DNA from: Moringa oleifera
Lineage: Eukaryota; Streptophyta; Magnoliopsida; Brassicales; Moringaceae
Assembly (NCBI GenBank): GCA_021397835.1
Contig: JAJFZO010000566.1
Coordinates: 1 to 64,000 of the forward strand
DNA: 64,000 nucleotides
Reading direction: 5' to 3'
The position numbers and the translations under genes were made by a program. Shown in pieces: positions 58,366-64,000 of the stretch; the first letter of the stretch is position 1; the number at the start of each line of letters is the position of its first letter. Under the pieces are notes generated by a model. The model had not been told where the DNA came from, did no database searches, and saw nothing but the letters and a program-made list of their open reading frames with translations.

Positions 58366-61300
58366 TTAATCAAGCTCCTGTTTGCTCTTACTTCTTCTCA
58401 TCTTTGCCTTAAACCTTGATTTTGCCATGAGAGTCTGTACCGTGTTTGTAAAGTTTCCAACTGCCATCAAAACCAAAAGGATCCCACAAAAAATTACCTG
58501 CCAAAACACAGTCTCCATTACTGACCCATTCTTCTTGTAAATTTCAATGTGATGTCTTCAACTTTGGTTTTGTGTTGTTAAAATGATTTGAGGATCGACA
58601 AGGAACATGCTAAACAGAATTGCTCTGAATAAAATTCAAAATCCTACCTGCCATTCAGAAACAACCCCAACTACTGCAGTCCTGAGCAGAAGTAGCCCAA
58701 CATAGGCCTCAAAACCCTAAAATCCATGTCCAGAAGCACAAATGATATAATCAGGTTAAGCAAAAGATTGATTTGAGAGAGGCTACACATAAATGGAAAT
58801 TTCACAAGTGGATGTGTTCCTCAAAATATCAACCCTCCTGCTCCCACCACCGCAGCCCAAGAAAAGAAGGGTGGGGGTTGGGCAAACAAGGGAAAATTCT
58901 AGTGGAGAGGAGAGGGGAATTGTATTGAATTCAAGCAGAAAGCACTTTTCAGTTTGTTGATTTAATGACACCTGAAAGCATCACTTCAGAACATTGATTG
59001 AGCACAGTATTGGAATCAATCATCATCTCTCAGCCCAGTGATACTTTCGGCTCTCCAAGATGGTGCGATATTTTGTCATTAAATCTTAAAGAAGCTATTT
59101 CACAAAATATCCACAATATGCACTCTCAAAAACATAATAGTTAATAGAAGTGAAATTCGTCAGATCACTATGCAAGTTCAAAGCTGTATTAGGTCAACAT
59201 GTAGAGGACATTAGAATAAATTCGATATTTTGCTCCTTAGACTGATTAAGAGGCATGAAATGAGTGGTATGATGCTTTTATCAAACACCAGACATAGCCA
59301 GGTAGGGGCTACAAATCAACCATCAGCCAACCATGCTGGAGCATGGTGGACAACATGATAGATCTGAGAATGCAATGAAATCATCAATAAAACCAATCTG
59401 AATCTAGCCTCTTAATCGAACAATCTAAATGGCAGACTACTGATGCATGTAAGTTTTTTAACAATAGTCAAAATCCAGCTCAAGTCACCTGCAAAACAAA
59501 CAGTATAGGACATAACAGCCACAGTTGGCCATCAACTCCAGCTGTTTCTCCCCAAACAACATCCATTCTTTTGGCCTGAAATAATAACAGAACATATATT
59601 AAATTACATTTCCACAATCACAAGTAAAAGGAAGACCAAATAAGCAAAGCACCTTTCCCAGTGCAATACGAGTATACAGCCTCTGGCGTTGATATCTGTT
59701 TTGGAGAAGCATTGCTACTCCTTGCATCATAGCCCACTGAAGGAAAAGTTGAACTCCTCTCTACAAGATTTAACTGATTCGTAAAAAATACAAGCTAGGC
59801 ACAATGAACATAAAATGGATCAAGAAAAACCTGCTTCTGGGAACAATTTGGTTGTCCTTTAATCTCCCATGTGAGACTAACAAGGGCCATAATCAAAGCA
59901 CAATAGTGATGATAAATCCACCTGCAAAAGCATATTAAAGATCATGGTAAATTTTTTGAGAGCAATTTTAGGGAGATCATATTAAAAAACAGGTCACAAT
60001 ACATGCTACATTGGCAGACTCTGACCAACATAACATGTTTCAGACCAAAACTGAGCAAGAATTATTGTTATCATCGTATTGCATGTCTACCAGGATCCTT
60101 GTAACCCCTTTAGTGACTGATATTGTGACTCAAAATTTTCATTGATAACACATTTATACTCAAAATAAATAATCTGAAGTTCTGTCAATAATTGAGGAAA
60201 GTAGGAATTTTTAGCCATAAAAAATTGAAAAGAACACAATTTCTAGATAGAAGAAAGAAAAGAGAGAGTAGCTCATAAGTTATTTTCAACTTATAGTGAC
60301 CAATACTGTAGTTATCATCTACTTTACCAGTTGTCAGTACTCATACAATGTCATTAACCAATCCTGCAATTTGATCAAAAGATTTTAACAGCCACTTTCT
60401 TGGAAACCCTTGAACAGTCACTAGACAGCATATGAACTTTACCATCAGAAACTCATAGAAGTTGATTGAGTATGCACTTGAAGCAAACTTGGAGTAATCT
60501 TCTTCTTTGAATATTTATGTAAAAAAAGGTTCTTGAGGATAAAAAAAGAATAACTCAAAGGTGAAACACAATATATATATATATATATATATAATTTAAA
60601 AAAAAAAGATTGTGTGCAATCACCAGGGACGAATATCACTTCCATTTGCTCTCAATATGTTCTCCCGCAGAGCCAAACCAGTGTAGAGGAACAAGAGCCA
60701 TGCCTGATCAATCATATTCTCAAACTCAAGTCACATAAGTATCCAAAATAGCCATAAATATACTTCATCTACAAGTCAATGAAATTGCCAAATGAGATTG
60801 CATGAACGGGACGGGAAGTACCTGATACAGTTGAACTGGAAATGCTGGTAAACATCCTTCCCAGACCCAAGATCTTAGAATAAGTAGGGTTGCAGGAAAA
60901 AGGAGAAACAAGAGAGCTGTTCTATCCTGCTCAAGAAGATAGTGCATTATTTGTGTAAATATTTTGCTTTGCTGTTGTCCTTATGAGTATAATGAAAATT
61001 GTGAAAGAGAACTCAAATGAACTATATTATTAAGAGTTAAGACAACAGAATCCAGAGAGTGGAATATGTATCACTTAAGACGATTAATGAACCAAAATAT
61101 ATTAATGATAGACTTTAGTGTAAAAGGATTTGTGAGTGTAGATAAAATTTTGAAACCACTGGCCATGATTCGTGCATCCTTTTGTTAGGAAGAAAAGAGC
61201 TCTGGGCATCTAACAAGAAGACAAATTAATAGATTATAGATGTTAAGCAGGCAAGGTAAATTACATCAAAGTTGACAGTTGAAGAATATAACAAAAAGAG

Positions 61301-62126
61301 ATATATATCACAGAGAAGGAAGGGAGAGGAAAAGGAAAAGCAGTTAAGGTGAGCAATACTCTGTAACTGTTGTACTCTTCCTTCACCTTGAGCTGGACAT
61401 CTTTGCGAGAGGCTCGCACATTGATAGGCCCCAGAAACATTCTGAGAAACCTTCCTAGAGTATTCAAAGAGAGCATCATCATCATCATCTTTAATAATTA
61501 CAGATTTTTTTTAAAAAAAAGACACAAAGCTAATTATCAATAATCTTGTCACAAGAGGCTCGCATTCACTATTTTGTTCCAATCAAATTTAGAATGATAC
61601 AACCAAGCATCTTGAATTTCACTTTCGGATTAACAACATAAGAAAACATAAGAAATTATGACTATTATTTTCTTAGGAAAAAGAGAAGAGAAAAGGAGAG
61701 AAGATGAGAGAATATGGAGACCTTGAGCTTTGGTAGGTAGGAAAGTGGCCGCATCTCCATCGCCCACGATGCATCTGGCTCTCTGCAAATCCTCCTCCAG
61801 CTGCTCTTTCATGAATTAGATAATTAGTAAATAAATTGAAGCAGAGAAATGAGGCAAAAGGAAGAGGAAAGGAGGAAAGAGAGTCGGCGTGCCTTATCGG
61901 CTAGTTTGGGATCCAAGAGTTTACGGGAGAGAAGGGAATTGATGGAGGAATGGAGGCGTCGAATGGAGGAGTCGAGGGAAAGAGCCCTCTGGCGGAGAGA
62001 TTGCTCTTCGCTGGAGGACCTGGATAGCAGCGAGGCTGCTGAGTCCTGCAGCTCCTTAGCCTGCTCCACCAATCTGGTCACTTCTTCCTCTACATTGTTC
62101 GCCGATTCTTCCAATCTTTTCTCCAT
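58366..62126 (-). CDS. TMEM120 / TMPIT-family membrane protein
   Basis: Ten exons on the minus strand: 61893-62126, 61722-61800, 61360-61454, 60822-60926, 60624-60703, 59831-59921, 59653-59760, 59489-59575, 58648-58716 and 58366-58497. All join in phase to 359 aa. Start MEKRLEESAN: the upstream in-frame codon is TTG. Residues 1 to about 115 form a coiled coil (VEQAKELQDSAASLL, RQRALSLDSSIRRL). About six membrane helices follow (ALLFLLFPATLLILRSWVW; AWLLFLYTGLAL; HHYCALIMALVSL; LWLLCPILFVLQ and more), with a basic tail RFKAKMRRSK. The family signature WWIYHHYCA is present. Animal TMEM120 proteins sit in the ER/nuclear envelope, bind coenzyme A and affect fat metabolism; the plant role is unknown. 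Intron 1 appears to be of the GC-AG type. Confidence 0.93.
60571..60593. repeat. AT microsatellite in a TMEM120 intron
   Basis: An (AT)n run of about 11 units in intron 5, followed by an A-run. Ordinary simple repeat. Confidence 0.8.
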
Positions 62127-62435
62127 CTGAGTTCTCAAATCGAACAATTTACCTATCTCTCCTATATGTCAGAGCAATTCTTCCCTCTGTTTCTATTCCA
62201 ACTCCTTTCAATGATATGAAATGGTATGACGATCGCCAATTAGATTCGATTCGATTGATCAAAATCCCCCTCTCTCTTAGATTTCAGAAGATAGAGTCGC
62301 AGCCGCTCGTTCAATTGAGGCACAGAATCTTTGTTTCTAACCTGAAAAGGAGGAATGGTAGTTTTGCTTCTGGCACTCCAATTCTGATTACAAAGAGAAG
62401 AAGAGAAGGGCGAAACTCTCTCTGCTATTTAAGCT

Positions 62436-62448
62436 TTTATATATATAT
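62436..62448 (-). promoter_or_regulatory. TATA box of the TMEM120 gene
   Basis: On the minus strand CATATATATATAAAAGC lies about 310 nt before the ATG, predicting a transcript start near 62,405. Confidence 0.5.
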
Positions 62449-62449
62449 G

Positions 62450-64000
62450 GCTGTCCCTTCATTGTCTTTTTGGGGACATGACCCTTCCCCACGGTTGCGG
62501 CACCCTCTACACATTTTCATTTTTGTATATATATTTAAGTTTCCTTCTTCTTTAACAACAGTCCCCGTGTCACCTACACTTGGTCAGTCACTCATCCTGC
62601 TACGACCATATAATTCACCCTAAAAGAACACAGAAAGGAAAGAAGAAACTTTAACTAAATCGCGGAGAAGCATCATCATCTTTTACAGCATTCTGGTAGT
62701 ATTATTTTTCTCTTCTCATCATCGTCTTACCCTAAACTTATGTGAAGAGGAAAAAGAAAAAAGACGGAAACTTTAGCAAATATCCAGTTAAGATCAGGTG
62801 ACAGAAAATTAGTACTTGTCAACTTCAAAAAGAAGCGAGCTAATCGACAGCCAAAACAAATCATCCATTTATCCTGCTGATTTCTACACAAAACTGACAG
62901 ACAGCTTCATGCATCACAGTTTAAACCACATTCTTAAAATCATTACTACAATATCTCCGTGGAGAATGCAGCTTTCGGGCATTAAATTAAGAAAATGTGA
63001 ATACTTTCCATTTAGTTTTGTTATGGCAAGTTGTAGAACCAAAGGAATGGCCACGTGGATTGCCCAAGAAATGAAATCTTAATTGGCACTTGGCAACAAG
63101 TGTGCTCTGTTGCGTTGAATTTGCCTCGTACTATGGTTCGCAGGTAGCTGTTTTCATAGGTTAGATATGAATTCCATGTGGCTCCGCTGTGCGGTTGAGT
63201 TTGGGTTGGCAACCCTCAGTTTCTCTTTTCTTCAAACCAACTCTTCTATCCCATTTCTCCCTCTATCAACTCAGCTTTACAAGTCACAATTCAATAACGT
63301 TTGGCAATCCCAGTCATACCAACTTGGTTAGTTGGTGACATTTGGATACTGGATTCTACGTCCCAAAAGCTTGCACCAAACCCGAAAGCTTGCACCAAAA
63401 GTTTTATATTTTTTACCAGAGCAAGCGACATCCTATTTTCTCCCTGTTAGTCATGAAAAAGAGAAAGAGAGAGACCATGAATCTGATAGAAGAGAGGAGA
63501 GAGAAGGTCCACTGAAAGTGAAAACCTTCCATTCTCCCACAGAAAAAGTGAAAATTCAGTAGTTCTTATTATTCTCCAGCAGAAACACCTAGATGCTTAG
63601 AATAAAGGCAGATCATAAAATTTACTATAACTTAAACAAATAAGCTATTGTTAAATAATGATACAACTATAAGTTGTTTTCCTAATAGTTACTCATAGAA
63701 AAATATGTTGATGTGCCAAACCTATTTTCTTTTTCCAACTTGAAAGGAACAGCAGCCTTGAGGACAACCTCAGTTATCTTCACATTGCCTCCTCAAGGAA
63801 AAGAAAAAAACATGCCCCTACTAGCTTTGTTTCTCTGCACTTGCTTCACCAGTCCAGTAAGTTTTGACAGCAACAAGAATTTTCTCTGGATTAAATGGTC
63901 CGCTCTCATGGTCCATTAGCTGGCTCTTCCATCTCATTCCATTTGTTATAGTCTGAATCTTCACAAGGAGATCCACAGTGTCCCTGATTATAACTGTCCC
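62450..64000. other. Right-end flank, no gene recognised
   Basis: Upstream flank of the TMEM120 gene to the window end. Open frames at 62816-63082, 63332-63562 and 63713-63919 carry no recognisable domain. A GA-rich stretch lies at 63449-63510. A gene could begin beyond the window edge. Confidence 0.4.

Overview
The window is a plant chromosome end, almost certainly from a eudicot. It opens with about 1.1 kb of CCCTAAA telomere in the orientation expected at a left terminus. A block of CCCCAGA heptamers follows, then about 12.9 kb of a diverged AT-rich subtelomeric satellite (unit about 160 bp, with a longer form of about 210 bp). Genes begin about 0.8 kb after the satellite ends. They are ordinary spliced nuclear genes with GT-AG introns, a chloroplast transit peptide and a trihelix factor. 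I rebuilt the exon models by hand from reading frames and splice signals; every model closes in phase from start to stop.

Region by region: (1) 1-14.2 kb, telomere, variant telomere repeats and satellite. (2) 15.1-17.2 kb, a NIP6;1-type boron channel (minus). (3) 21.5-26.6 kb, a FAX4-type plastid fatty-acid exporter and a receptor-like kinase of unusual catalytic type (both minus). (4) 28.7-32.6 kb, a decayed L1-type LINE. (5) 35,025-43,750, an 8.7-kb Mutator-like element (MULE) with roughly 110-bp degenerate terminal inverted repeats and a perfect 9-bp target-site duplication. It carries two open genes facing each other: a mudrA transposase (plus) and a DUF1985/Ulp1-like cysteine protease (minus, 10 exons). 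(6) 44.5-46.5 kb, a DUF604 (GT31-like) glycosyltransferase (plus). (7) 52.1-55.4 kb, a GTL1-type double-trihelix transcription factor (plus). (8) 58.4-62.1 kb, a TMEM120/TMPIT-family membrane protein (minus), convergent with GTL1.

The host genes TMEM120, GTL1, DUF604, the kinase and FAX4 appear in the same order as Arabidopsis At1g33230, At1g33240, At1g33250, At1g33260 and At1g33265 (codes recalled, not searched). This looks like an ancestral gene block that now lies next to a telomere, split between the kinase and DUF604 by a LINE and a MULE. The genes do not form a pathway.

The most interesting unexplained structure lies inside the MULE. A short motif, TCGTACC and close variants, is piled up in four clusters. 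All four lie in introns or the 3' flank of the MULE's two genes, and all are in the sense orientation of the gene concerned, although those genes run in opposite directions. Host introns nearby show no such clusters.
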